Assembly: GCA_964458265.1 (NCBI GenBank)
Contig: CAYWIF010000011.1
Coordinates: forward strand, 1 to 64,000
Source of the DNA: JAGVSR01 sp964458265
GTDB taxonomy: Bacteria > Pseudomonadota > Alphaproteobacteria > Rhizobiales > Hyphomicrobiaceae
Length of the DNA stretch: 64,000 nucleotides
Reading direction: 5' to 3'
The notes below the pieces were generated by a model, which worked only from the letters and a program-made list of their open reading frames with translations, was not told where the DNA came from and searched no databases. Within the stretch, counting starts at the first letter, position 1, and each line of letters opens with the position of its first letter. Below are positions 44,367 through 55,796 of this stretch, piece after piece. The position numbers and the translations under genes are program-made.

Positions 44367-44996
44367 ATGCGAGCCCGTGTTTTGTCCCTTGCCGTCCTGT
44401 CCGTTGCTGCCGCGCCCGCCTTCGCCGACGAAAAATGCAAAAGCGAGGTCGAGGCCGCGTTCGTCAAGCAGCGCGCCCAACCGGCTTTCCGCACGGTTGC
44501 GACGGCTCAAACCCTCAACGGTCCGCTGGTCCGCACCATCGATTTCGTCGCCCCCGACGCTCTCTACAACAAAATCGAAAGCCCCACCGAAGAGGCGCCC
44601 GTCGAGACCATCGGCATCGGCAAGTGGGCCTGGGCCAATACCGAAGGCGGCTGGGAAGAACAGCCCCCGCACAACGCGCAGGTCGTGACGCAGGAACGCG
44701 AAGCTTACAAGATCCCTCCCAAAGCGGCCGCCGACTTTTCTTGCCTCGGCAAGGTCTCCTATGAAGGCGCGGAGTTCTTGGGCTACGGCACAGCAGTCGC
44801 CAAGGACACCGACGGCATGGACGTCGTGACGACGGTCTATGTCTCGCCCTCTACTGGCCTCCCTGCGTACTACGTCACGAAGTCCGCGAAGTCGGAGGGT
44901 CCGGCGAAGTTCGTGGCTGTGTACTCCTATGAAGGCATCACGATCACGCCGCCGCAGGAACTGCTCGCGGGTTCCGAAAGCACAACCGAGAAGTAA
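44367..44996 (+). CDS. exported protein of unknown function, possible LolA-like fold (paralog A)
   Basis: A 209-residue product with signal peptide MRARVLSLAVLSVAAAPAFA. The mature part alternates short strands: VRTIDFVAPDALYNKIES, TIGIGKWAWANTEGGWEEQP, a Cys pair (KCKSEV early and FSCLGKV later), and a TVYVSPSTGLPAYYV segment. These fit the beta-sheet wrapping of the LolA/LppX-like fold, but I cannot prove it. The downstream gene at 45052 shares the layout (signal peptide, early Cys, PDRM/PDAL step, Cys-x-G-x-E-x-x, xxGLPAxx) and looks like a distant paralog. Confidence 0.72.
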   Translation: MRARVLSLAVLSVAAAPAFADEKCKSEVEAAFVKQRAQPAFRTVATAQTLNGPLVRTIDFVAPDALYNKIESPTEEAPVETIGIGKWAWANTEGGWEEQPPHNAQVVTQEREAYKIPPKAAADFSCLGKVSYEGAEFLGYGTAVAKDTDGMDVVTTVYVSPSTGLPAYYVTKSAKSEGPAKFVAVYSYEGITITPPQELLAGSESTTEK

Positions 44997-45051
44997 CAGG
45001 CTCGGCACCGTCACGAAGGTATGCCCGAAGGGCTCATGGAGTAGGTTTGAA

Positions 45052-45717
45052 ATGACGTGGATGACGCGCGGCGCGGTAGCCGTTCTGGCGATGGCCGCCT
45101 CGGCCGGTGCAGCTTCGGCCGATTGTACCCGGGAGGTCTTGCAAGCCTTCACGCGCCAGTCGAACTCCGACATGGTACGCAAAGAGATGAACCTGATCGG
45201 CGAGCAGGGGCCGTTCACGATGACGATCGAGTACGTCAAACCCGATCGGATGCGCCAGGTCGTCAAGACGCTCACCGAACCGGACAAGGCGACCGAGACA
45301 GTTCTCGTGGGATCGGAAGCCTGGAGCCGGACGGCCGATGCCAAATGGCAGAAGCTCGATCAGCAGACGACCGAACAGGTTGTCAATTTCTTCAAGGGCA
45401 CGCTGGCGGAAGTGCCCCAGAACGTCGGCATGTTCGAATGCATGGGTGCCGAGACCGTGGAAGGTCAGAAGGTCCGCGCCTATAAGGGGCTCGACGAACC
45501 CAAGCAGAAGACGCCTGAACAGATCGAGGCGGAAAAGCGCGGCGATAAAGTCGACGAACCGCCCAAGAACGAAGCCGTTCGCGTCATCTATCTCGACGTC
45601 GATTCCGGACTGCCGGCGCGCATCATCTTTGCCCGCGAAGGCATGCTCGACAAACCGATCTTCAGGGAAGTCTACAGCTATCCCAAGGACATCAAGATAG
45701 ACAAGCCGGCGGGCTGA
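45052..45717 (+). CDS. exported protein of unknown function, possible LolA-like fold (paralog B)
   Basis: A 221-residue product with signal peptide MTWMTRGAVAVLAMAASAGA then ASA. The mature part runs CTREVLQAF, MTIEYVKPDRMRQVVK, VLVGSEAWSRTADAKWQKL, FECMGAETVEGQKVRAY, VIYLDVDSGLPARIIFA, matching the order of elements in the gene upstream. GGAGTAGG stands before the ATG at 45052. It ends at a strong terminator (45746-45779). Both could be periplasmic carrier proteins of lipoproteins or lipids, but this is inference from the pattern. Confidence 0.72.
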   Translation: MTWMTRGAVAVLAMAASAGAASADCTREVLQAFTRQSNSDMVRKEMNLIGEQGPFTMTIEYVKPDRMRQVVKTLTEPDKATETVLVGSEAWSRTADAKWQKLDQQTTEQVVNFFKGTLAEVPQNVGMFECMGAETVEGQKVRAYKGLDEPKQKTPEQIEAEKRGDKVDEPPKNEAVRVIYLDVDSGLPARIIFAREGMLDKPIFREVYSYPKDIKIDKPAG

Positions 45718-45745
45718 TCCGCCACGCTGTCATACTCCAGTTATG

Positions 45746-45779
45746 AAAGCCCGGGCCGTCAAGCGGTGCCGGGCTTTTT
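45746..45779 (+). terminator. intrinsic terminator after the carA-linked genes
   Basis: AAAGCCCGG (45746-45754) pairs with CCGGGCTTT (45769-45777) and is followed by a T run to 45779. It separates the exported-protein genes from carB, which must have its own promoter in 45780-45923. Confidence 0.9.
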
Positions 45780-45923
45780 ACCGGGGATTGCCCGCGTCTC
45801 CAGCAGTTCGTCCCTTGACGTGGTACGCACCAGCGCCGATGCAGCGGGCTAGGCCCGAACCGCGCGCGAACCGTCGCGGCCTATAGCCAAACCTTTTGTG
45901 CTGCAATAAGAGTTGGCCCCGCC

Positions 45924-49277
<3,354 letters not shown>

Positions 49278-49322
49278 AATGAATTTCGCCCGTGAGTGAG
49301 GGTGCGGCGGCAACCGTCGCGC

Positions 49323-49348
49323 CCCTCGCGGGTTTCTTGCGAGGGTTT
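49323..49348 (+). terminator. intrinsic terminator after carB
   Basis: CCCTCGC (49323-49329) pairs with GCGAGGG (49339-49345) with a 9-base loop, followed by TTT. It lies 46 bases after the carB stop. Confidence 0.75.
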
Positions 49349-49416
49349 CCCACGCGTTTTGCAGAACGAGCGAAGGGTTCTGGCCCAGTGGCCAGGCCAA
49401 TCAGGAGACGTTAGCG

Positions 49417-49896
49417 ATGTCGATGGATCGGGTTCCGATGACCCTCGAGGGCTATAAGACGCTCGAGGAGGAACTGCATCGCCTGAAGGCCGTCGAACGC
49501 CCGCGTATCATCCAGGCGATTGCCGAGGCGCGCGCCCACGGCGATCTGTCGGAAAACGCCGAGTACCACGCCGCCAAGGAAGCCCAAGGCCTGAACGAAG
49601 CGCGCGTCGCCGAACTCGAAGACAAATTCAGCCGCGCCGAAGTGATCGATCCGTCTGGCCTGTCAGGCGCGACGATCAAGTTCGGCGCCACCGTCACGCT
49701 GGTCGACGAGGATACGGAAGACAAGGTCAAGTACAAGATCGTCGGCGACATGGAAGCCAGCGTAAAGGACGGCAAGATCTCGATCTCGTCGCCGATTGCG
49801 CGCGCGCTCATCGGCAAGGCGAAAGGCGACAGTGTGGAAGTGACGACGCCGAAGGGGTCGCGCTCCTATGAAATATTGAAGGTCGAGTGGAAGTAG
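49417..49896 (+). CDS. greA: transcription elongation factor GreA
   Basis: Rescues backtracked RNA polymerase by stimulating transcript cleavage. At 159 residues it has the N-terminal coiled coil (about 10-75) with the acidic tip ARAHGDLSENAEYHAAKE, and the C-terminal FKBP-like domain (SPIARALIGKAKGDSVEV, ending SYEILKVEW). AGGAGACG precedes the ATG at 49417; a second ATG two codons later would also work. Single gene between terminators and the MFS gene. Confidence 0.96.
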   Translation: MSMDRVPMTLEGYKTLEEELHRLKAVERPRIIQAIAEARAHGDLSENAEYHAAKEAQGLNEARVAELEDKFSRAEVIDPSGLSGATIKFGATVTLVDEDTEDKVKYKIVGDMEASVKDGKISISSPIARALIGKAKGDSVEVTTPKGSRSYEILKVEWK

Positions 49897-49948
49897 CCGG
49901 CTGCCGGCCGGAGGGTCTGCGTTCTCCGCGGACCGGAGATTGAGCAAC

Positions 49949-51232
49949 ATGTCAGATCCCGACGCGGCCGCCGGTGCTCCTGAAAAGGTGGCGCCGCCTT
50001 CCGATCGCGCCTTCGATTATCACGGCTACCGGCTCTATTGGGCCGCGCGCTTTCTGCTCGTCTTTGCTATCCAGGTTTTGAGCGTCTCCGTCGGCTGGCA
50101 AATCTATGATCAGACACGGGACCCGTTCCTGCTGGGTCTCGTCGGCCTCGTTCAGTTTCTGCCGGCACCCCTCCTGGTGCTCGTCACGGGTTCTGTGGCC
50201 GACCGCTTCAATCGCCGCCGCATCATGGCGACGTGCATGGCCGTCGAAGCTATGTGCGCACTCGCCCTGCTGACGATCCTGCATTCCGAAACCACGGAGA
50301 TCTGGCCGGTCTTTGCCGTCCTGCTGGTATTCGGCATCGCGCGCGCGTTCATGGGGCCGGCGGTGCAATCGCTGCTCGCCAATCTCGTCCCCCAATCCGC
50401 CTTCGCCAACGCCATCGCGCTCAACTCCTCGAGCTTCCAGATCGCAACGATCGTGGGCCCGACCGCCGGCGGACTGCTCTACGGCATCTCATCGCAGTTT
50501 GCCTATGCCGCATCGATCATCCTCTTTCTGTGCGGCGGCATCCTCACCCTGATGATCCCGAAACCCGCCCAGCGCACCACGTCCGAGCCCGTCTCGACCG
50601 AAGCGCTGTTTGCCGGCTTCCGTTACATCTGGAAACAGCCAATCGTGCTCGGCGCTCTCTCGCTCGACATGATTGCCGTCATGCTCGGCGGCGCGACCGC
50701 GCTGCTGCCGGTTTTCGCGCGCGACATCCTCGACGTCGGCCCTTGGGGTCTGGGCGCGCTCCGCTCAGCCGTTGGCGTCGGCGCGCTCCTGATGAGCATC
50801 TGGCTTGTCAACAATCCCGTCCGCGACCACGCCGGGCTGACGATGTTCGCCGCCGTCGCCGTTTACGGCGCAGCCATCATCGTCTTTGGAATGTCCACGG
50901 CCGTCTGGCTCTCCGTTCTGGCGCTCGCTGTTATGGGCGCCGCCGACATGGTCAGCGTCTTCATCCGCCAGACGCTCATCCAGCTCCAGACACCCGACGA
51001 ACTGCGCGGCCGCGTCAGTGCCGTCAACATGACCTTCATCGGCGCTTCCAATGAACTGGGCGAATTCCGCGCCGGCAGCATGGCGGCGGGCTTCGGCGCG
51101 ATCCCCGCCGTCGTCATCGGCGGCATCGGCGCGCTTGCCACCGCCGCCCTCTGGGCCCGCCTCTTCCCCGATCTGCGCAAAGTCCGCACCCTCGACCGGA
51201 CGATACGAGAACAACCTCAGCCCCGCGCTTAG
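49949..51232 (+). CDS. MFS exporter, EntS-like (MFS_3)
   Basis: A 427-residue inner-membrane protein with about twelve hydrophobic segments. The family blocks are YRLYWAARFLLVFAIQVLSVSVGWQIYD, VTGSVADRFNRRRIM, PAVQSLLANLVPQSAFANAIALNSSSFQIATIVGPTAGG split over the first half, and the second half with AVGVGALLMSIWL. Members export siderophores and drugs; the substrate here is not known. I start at the ATG at 49949 (MSDPDAAAG); a TTG at 49940 would be too close to the GGAG site. Its stop overlaps the stop of the Lrp-type gene on the other strand by four bases. Confidence 0.87.
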   Translation: MSDPDAAAGAPEKVAPPSDRAFDYHGYRLYWAARFLLVFAIQVLSVSVGWQIYDQTRDPFLLGLVGLVQFLPAPLLVLVTGSVADRFNRRRIMATCMAVEAMCALALLTILHSETTEIWPVFAVLLVFGIARAFMGPAVQSLLANLVPQSAFANAIALNSSSFQIATIVGPTAGGLLYGISSQFAYAASIILFLCGGILTLMIPKPAQRTTSEPVSTEALFAGFRYIWKQPIVLGALSLDMIAVMLGGATALLPVFARDILDVGPWGLGALRSAVGVGALLMSIWLVNNPVRDHAGLTMFAAVAVYGAAIIVFGMSTAVWLSVLALAVMGAADMVSVFIRQTLIQLQTPDELRGRVSAVNMTFIGASNELGEFRAGSMAAGFGAIPAVVIGGIGALATAALWARLFPDLRKVRTLDRTIREQPQPRA

Positions 51233-51702
51233 TCCGGACCCACCGGCACGCCGGGCGCGAGCTTGGCCCGCCTGATCGTCAACGTCGTCTTCACGCTCGC
51301 CACGTTCGGCACCGCCGTCAGCTCTTTTAAAATGAACTCCTGAAACGCCGGCAGATCGCGCGTCACGCACTTCAAAATGTAATCGCTCTCGCCCGAAAGC
51401 ATGTACGCCTCGCGCACAATCGGCCACCCGAGGATGCGGTTCTCGAACGCGCGCAAATCCGCTTCCGCCTGCTTGTGCAACCCGACCATCGCGAACGCGG
51501 TCAAATCAAACCCCAGCGCGCGCTCGTCGACCAGAGCCGTGTAGCCGGTAATCACCCCGGCCTCCTCCAACGCGCGAACCCGCCTCAGTGAAGGCGGCGC
51601 GGACAGCCCCACCTTACCGGCGAGCGCCACATTGGTCAGCGACCCATCCGCCATGAGCTCTTTGACGATGCGCCAGTCTGTGCTGTCGAGTTTGCGTGTC
51701 AT
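51229..51702 (-). CDS. Lrp/AsnC-family transcriptional regulator
   Basis: A 157-residue regulator with an N-terminal AsnC-type helix-turn-helix (LDSTDWRIVKELMADGSLTNVALAGKVGLS, about 5-45) and the C-terminal RAM ligand-binding domain (ITGYTALVDERALGFDLTAF, LSGESDYILKCVTRDLPAFQEF). Lrp-family proteins often bind amino acids and form octamers. It ends convergently with the MFS exporter gene and is divergent from the ELM1-like gene. Targets are not evident. Confidence 0.92.
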   Translation of the reverse strand: MTRKLDSTDWRIVKELMADGSLTNVALAGKVGLSAPPSLRRVRALEEAGVITGYTALVDERALGFDLTAFAMVGLHKQAEADLRAFENRILGWPIVREAYMLSGESDYILKCVTRDLPAFQEFILKELTAVPNVASVKTTLTIRRAKLAPGVPVGPD

Positions 51703-51828
51703 CCGGACTCAGAAATCTCTATCCATTCGATTATGTCTCGTAGCCTCCTGGCTGGGAAACAAAATTGCCGCTGACCCCGCGCCATACGCCCCTGGACAGC
51801 CCGCCCGAATGTCTCGCAGGGTGCAGCC

Positions 51829-52869
51829 ATGACCACCCCTGACGCCCCCCTCACCCGCCCGCGCGACCGGCCCTTGGCCGGTGCCCGATGCTGGATCATC
51901 AGCGAAGCCAAAGCCGGCATGGATACGCAAACGCGCGGCCTCGCCGAGGCGCTGGGCGTCGATTTCGAGATGAAGCGCGTTTCGCTCCAGGGTCTGAAAA
52001 AGTTGACCGCACCGTGGGGCCGCGTACCCAAACGCGCCGGCTTCGGTGCGCCTGGATCAGAGTTTTGTCCACCTTGGCCGGCGCTTGCCATCGCCACGGG
52101 CCGCGCCTCCATCCCCTATCTGCGGGAGCTGCGCCGCCGCGCCGGACCCGGCCTCTACACCGTTGTGCTGCTCGATCCGCAAACGGGACCCGGCACGGCT
52201 GATTTCATCTGGGTGCCTGACCACGACCGGCGCCGCGGACTGAATGTCTACACCACGCCCACCGCGCCGCACGGCTTCTCGCCCCAGCGCCTGGCCGCGC
52301 TTCGCCAGACAGTTCCACCCGAAATCGAAGCGCTCCCCCACCCGCGCATCGCCGTGCTGCTGGGCGGCCAGAATGGTTCTTACGCCTTCAGCGACCGCGA
52401 CGACCGCCGCTTGCAGACGGCTCTGCGTTCGCTTGCCGGACTTGGTGCCTCCTTCATGATTACGCCGTCGCGGCGCACCCATCCGCGCCTCGCCGAAGTC
52501 ACGGAGGAAGCGACCCGGCACGCCCCGCGCATCCTCTGGGATGCAACCGGCGACAACCCCTACCCGGCGTTCCTGGCGCACGCCGATGCCTTCGTCGTCA
52601 CCGCCGACAGCGTGAATATGACCGGTGAGTGCTGTGCCACCGGCCGGCCCGTCTACGTTTTCCATCCCTCAGGCGGCAAGCCCAAGTTCCATCGCTTCCA
52701 CGCCGCGCTGGAAGCACTGCACGCCACACGCCGCCTGCCCGATACGGTCGACCGTTTGCCGGCGTGGAGTTATGCGCCAATTGATGCGACAGGTCTCATT
52801 GCGCGCGAGATCGAACGCCGTTGGCTGAAGCGGTGTGCATGGCTGTCGACCGGTGACGGCCCAAAATAA
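51829..52869 (+). CDS. mitochondrial fission ELM1-like protein (DUF1022)
   Basis: A 346-residue cytoplasmic protein of the ELM1 family (DUF1022), present in plants and many alphaproteobacteria. Segments: CWIISEAKAGMDTQTRGLAEALG, ATGRASIPYLRELRR, LNVYTTPTAPHGFSPQ, IAVLLGGQNGSYAF, MITPSRRTHPRLAE and VTADSVNMTGECCATGRPVYVF. The fold resembles glycosyltransferase-B enzymes (a SxN-type end in VTADSVNM), but no activity is established for the bacterial proteins. Ends at a bidirectional terminator. Confidence 0.85.
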   Translation: MTTPDAPLTRPRDRPLAGARCWIISEAKAGMDTQTRGLAEALGVDFEMKRVSLQGLKKLTAPWGRVPKRAGFGAPGSEFCPPWPALAIATGRASIPYLRELRRRAGPGLYTVVLLDPQTGPGTADFIWVPDHDRRRGLNVYTTPTAPHGFSPQRLAALRQTVPPEIEALPHPRIAVLLGGQNGSYAFSDRDDRRLQTALRSLAGLGASFMITPSRRTHPRLAEVTEEATRHAPRILWDATGDNPYPAFLAHADAFVVTADSVNMTGECCATGRPVYVFHPSGGKPKFHRFHAALEALHATRRLPDTVDRLPAWSYAPIDATGLIAREIERRWLKRCAWLSTGDGPK

Positions 52870-52896
52870 GAGGCCGCGCAATTTATGCGCGGCCTC
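52870..52896. terminator. bidirectional terminator
   Basis: GAGGCCGCGC (52870-52879) and GCGCGGCCTC (52887-52896) form a perfect 10-bp stem with a 7-base loop, AT-rich on both sides. It serves the ELM1-like gene and the convergent SPOR gene. Confidence 0.9.
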
Positions 52897-52914
52897 AAAT
52901 CCGTTCCGGCTGGG

Positions 52915-53901
52915 TCAGAGAGCGGCGCCGCCGAACTCACCGATCACTTTGCAGGGGATCGCCTTAGCAGCGAGCGCCTTGCACATCGTCTTCGCATCGG
53001 CTGCGGTTTTGACCGGACCGGCCATCAAATTGTAGACCACGGCACCGTTGTCGACCGACAGCGAGTAGCGCGGCTCCAGATCCTTCAGCTTGTCGGCATG
53101 TGTTTCCGACAGCAGGTTCCAGCTCAGCCGCAAGCTGTCCAGCGACGCGCCCGACGCAATCTGTACCCCGACCGGCTTCGCGGCGGGCGTCACCACCGGC
53201 GCACTAAACGGGGGCGGCTCGGCAGGCGCGGCGGCGGGTTTTGCAATGGGAAGCGGCGGAATGGCGGGTCCGGGCTTGACGCTGCCTGTCTCGATCTCAG
53301 GCTTGGCATTCAGAACCTTGGCGTCCGCGGCTTTCTTTTCGGCGGCTGCCGGAGGCGCCGCCTCGGCACGCGGTGACAGCGGCCCGTTGACCGGAGCGCT
53401 GTCGAGCCGAAGCGCCGGCGGCGGCCCCTCGGACTGCGCAGCAGCGGGTATTGTGCTGTTGACCGGTGCGCCGAGCGCTGCGAGCCGCTCGAAGATCGCC
53501 TTCTGCTGCGACGCCGTTTCCGTCACCGTCGATCGCATCTCGGCAACGTCGCGGCGCAGCCCATCGACCTCGTCTCGCAGCGCCTCGACTTCCGCCACGG
53601 CGGAAGCGGGCTCTTCCACCCGCGCGATGAGATCGGGGCGCAAGACGACGACGGAGAGGTAGGCAAGAGCAGCGAGCGCCGCCAAGGTCCACAAGCCCGA
53701 GCTGGCCGAAATACGCCCACCCGGTGCGCGATGTGACCGTCCGGCTGCCGGCGAAAGAGCCTCGTAGGCCGGCTCCAACTGCGGGCTAAAATCGCCCATC
53801 GAACGGGGAGCCGGGGACGGCATTGGTCCCGCCGGACCGGTGGCGAAGCCGGGCGGCAGCGGTGGCGGCAGGTGAGCGTTGGGGCCGAGCGACTGCGACA
53901 T
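52915..53901 (-). CDS. SPOR-domain membrane protein (328 aa)
   Basis: A bitopic protein: Pro-rich cytoplasmic tail (1-65), one membrane helix (about 68-88, GLWTLAALAALAYLSVVVL), a coiled coil (about 95-140: VAEVEALRDEVDGLRRDVAEM), a long Pro/Ala linker, and a C-terminal SPOR-like domain (about 250-325: VGVQIASGASLDSLRLSWNLL, YNLMAGPVKTAADAKTMC). SPOR domains bind denuded glycan strands of peptidoglycan at division sites. The ATG at 53901 is taken; a frame from 54162 adds residues with no sign of coding. Divergent from glmU, which makes a peptidoglycan precursor. Confidence 0.75.
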   Translation of the reverse strand: MSQSLGPNAHLPPPLPPGFATGPAGPMPSPAPRSMGDFSPQLEPAYEALSPAAGRSHRAPGGRISASSGLWTLAALAALAYLSVVVLRPDLIARVEEPASAVAEVEALRDEVDGLRRDVAEMRSTVTETASQQKAIFERLAALGAPVNSTIPAAAQSEGPPPALRLDSAPVNGPLSPRAEAAPPAAAEKKAADAKVLNAKPEIETGSVKPGPAIPPLPIAKPAAAPAEPPPFSAPVVTPAAKPVGVQIASGASLDSLRLSWNLLSETHADKLKDLEPRYSLSVDNGAVVYNLMAGPVKTAADAKTMCKALAAKAIPCKVIGEFGGAAL

Positions 53902-54270
53902 GCGCGAAAACCCTTGATCCGAATGGAACTTTGCCAAGTGCTGGCGTGAGTCGCAGATAAGGGTCAACGCGCAGGCAAGACCTGCACCGTTGGCGCTGTG
54001 GACGAAGGCGGCGATGCAACGGTTCAGGACCGGCGGGCAAGGAATTCGTGATACAACTATTCGCTCCGGACCGGGATAAAACGGGGACCGGAGACGCCAA
54101 GGCCCGAATCCGGGCAGGGTAACCCGGCGCACGTGTGCATCACGTCGCCTTTCCACTGTCACTGGCCGGCGCTACCAGGGCCGGTACGGTCTTTGCACCA
54201 TCATCCGGACCGCCGCGGCAACGACAGGCGGCTCCGCTTCCCGCACCGACGAAGGGTTGCAATCCACGCC
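53902..54270. promoter_or_regulatory. divergent intergenic region upstream of glmU
   Basis: About 370 bases between the SPOR gene and glmU, with no supportable gene. It must contain the two promoters. GAAGGG lies about 15 bases before the glmU ATG. Confidence 0.45.
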
Positions 54271-55632
54271 ATGGCCACCGCAGCGCCGTTGATCGTCATC
54301 CTGGCCGCCGGCAAGGGCACGCGCATGAAATCCGCGGTGCCCAAGGTCCTCCACAAGGTCGCCGGCCGCACCATGCTCGGGCATGTGCTGGCGCTCGCCC
54401 AGACGGTGGAGAGTGCCGGCATCGCGGTCGTCGTCGGTCCAGGCATGGACGCCGTCCGCGCCGAAGTGGCCAAGGTTACGCCCGCCGCCCGCGTTTTCGT
54501 CCAGGAAAGGCAAGCGGGCACCGCCGACGCCGTCCTCGCTGCCCGTCCCGCTCTGGAAGAGCATAGCGGCGACGTGATCGTATTGTACGCCGACACACCG
54601 CTGATCGAGGCCGGCACGCTGGCCGCCTTGCGCGCCGCGCTTGACGCCGGCTCTGGTCTGGCGGTCCTGGGCTTTGAAGCCAGGGATGCGACCGGTTATG
54701 GACGGCTCATCACGGTCGGCGAAGCGACGTTGCTTGCCATCCGCGAACACAAGGATTCGAGTCCCGAGGAACGCAAGATCACGCTGTGCAATTCGGGCTT
54801 GCTGGCGTTCCGTCTGCCGGACCTGCTCGGCGTACTTGGCCGGATCGGCAATGCCAATTCCAACCGCGAATTCTACCTCACCGACGCCGTCGAGATTGCC
54901 CGGTCGGATGGCGCACGCGCATCGGTCGTGCGCTGCCACGAGGACGAAGTTCTGGGCGTCAATTCGCGCGCGCAACTCGCCGTTGCCGAACGCATCTGGC
55001 AGGACCGCGCCCGGCAAGGCGTCATGGCGGAGGGCGCGACACTCACCGCCCCCGAGACGGTCTTCTTGAGTTACGACACGGTCATTGGACGCGATGTCAC
55101 CATCGAACCTCACGTCGTCTTCGGCCCCGGCGTCAGCATCGCGGATGGCGCGGAGATCAAGGCCTTCTGCCACATAGAGGGGGCGCGTATCGGTCCCGGC
55201 GCGCGCATTGGCCCATTTGCCCGCCTGCGCCCCGGCGCGGCGCTTGGACCCGATGTGCATATCGGCAATTTCGTCGAGGTGAAGAACGTCGCCGTCGGTG
55301 CGGGCGCCAAGGCGAACCACCTTTCGTATCTTGGCGACGGCACGGTCGGCGCCGGCGCGAACATCGGGGCCGGCACCATATTCTGCAACTACGACGGCTT
55401 CTTCAAACACCACACGGAGATCGGCGAGGGCGCGTTCATCGGCTCCAACTCGTCGCTTGTCGCGCCCGTAAAAATCGGCGGCGGCGCTTATGTCGGTTCG
55501 GGTAGCGTCATCACCAAGGATGTTGCACCCGGCTCTCTGGCCCTCGAACGTTCGACGCAGGAAGAGCGCCCCGAATGGGCAGCAAAGTTTAGGACCCTGA
55601 TGGCCCGCCGGAAGGCGGCCATGACTAAGTGA
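54271..55632 (+). CDS. glmU: bifunctional N-acetylglucosamine-1-phosphate uridyltransferase / glucosamine-1-phosphate acetyltransferase
   Basis: Makes UDP-GlcNAc for peptidoglycan and LPS. The N-terminal nucleotidyltransferase has VILAAGKGTRMKSAVPKVLH (residues 9-28), YADTPLI and the NSNREFYLTDAVEI segment. The left-handed beta-helix acetyltransferase runs from about 240, with the hexapeptide repeats near PHVVFGPGVSIADGAEI and the catalytic His in HHTEIGEGAFIGSNS. 453 residues, ending MARRKAAMTK. The last 34 bases across the stop codon are tandemly duplicated just downstream (see 55601-55668). Followed by glmS. Confidence 0.96.
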   Translation: MATAAPLIVILAAGKGTRMKSAVPKVLHKVAGRTMLGHVLALAQTVESAGIAVVVGPGMDAVRAEVAKVTPAARVFVQERQAGTADAVLAARPALEEHSGDVIVLYADTPLIEAGTLAALRAALDAGSGLAVLGFEARDATGYGRLITVGEATLLAIREHKDSSPEERKITLCNSGLLAFRLPDLLGVLGRIGNANSNREFYLTDAVEIARSDGARASVVRCHEDEVLGVNSRAQLAVAERIWQDRARQGVMAEGATLTAPETVFLSYDTVIGRDVTIEPHVVFGPGVSIADGAEIKAFCHIEGARIGPGARIGPFARLRPGAALGPDVHIGNFVEVKNVAVGAGAKANHLSYLGDGTVGAGANIGAGTIFCNYDGFFKHHTEIGEGAFIGSNSSLVAPVKIGGGAYVGSGSVITKDVAPGSLALERSTQEERPEWAAKFRTLMARRKAAMTK

Positions 55633-55668
55633 GCTGGCCCGCCGGAAGGCGGCCATGACTAAGTGAGC
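55601..55668 (+). repeat. 34-bp tandem duplication spanning the glmU stop
   Basis: The 34 bases at 55601-55634 (TGGCCCGCCGGAAGGCGGCC and 14 more) are repeated exactly at 55635-55668, and a third copy begins (TGGCCC, 55669-55674) before diverging. The first copy holds the last ten glmU codons and stop; the second is untranslated. Confidence 0.9.
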
Positions 55669-55796
55669 TGGCCCTCCGCAAGGCAATCGATTGGACGCAA
55701 GAACCGGCGAAAGTCGGAAACAGCTTTTGATTTGTCGGCCGCAGCGACGCACCGCTTAGTCGATACGGAACACCAGGGACGATAGGAAAACCGCGC

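Noticed and set aside
45715..45744. Second TGATCC (RpoE -35-like) at the end of the exported-protein gene
   Set aside because: No TAAG-type -10 element at 17 or 18 bases; the spacing ends in AGTTAT.
55669..55796. Possible glmS ribozyme in the glmS leader
   Set aside because: The glmS ribozyme is found mainly in Firmicutes, and I saw no matching core in the 164-base leader.
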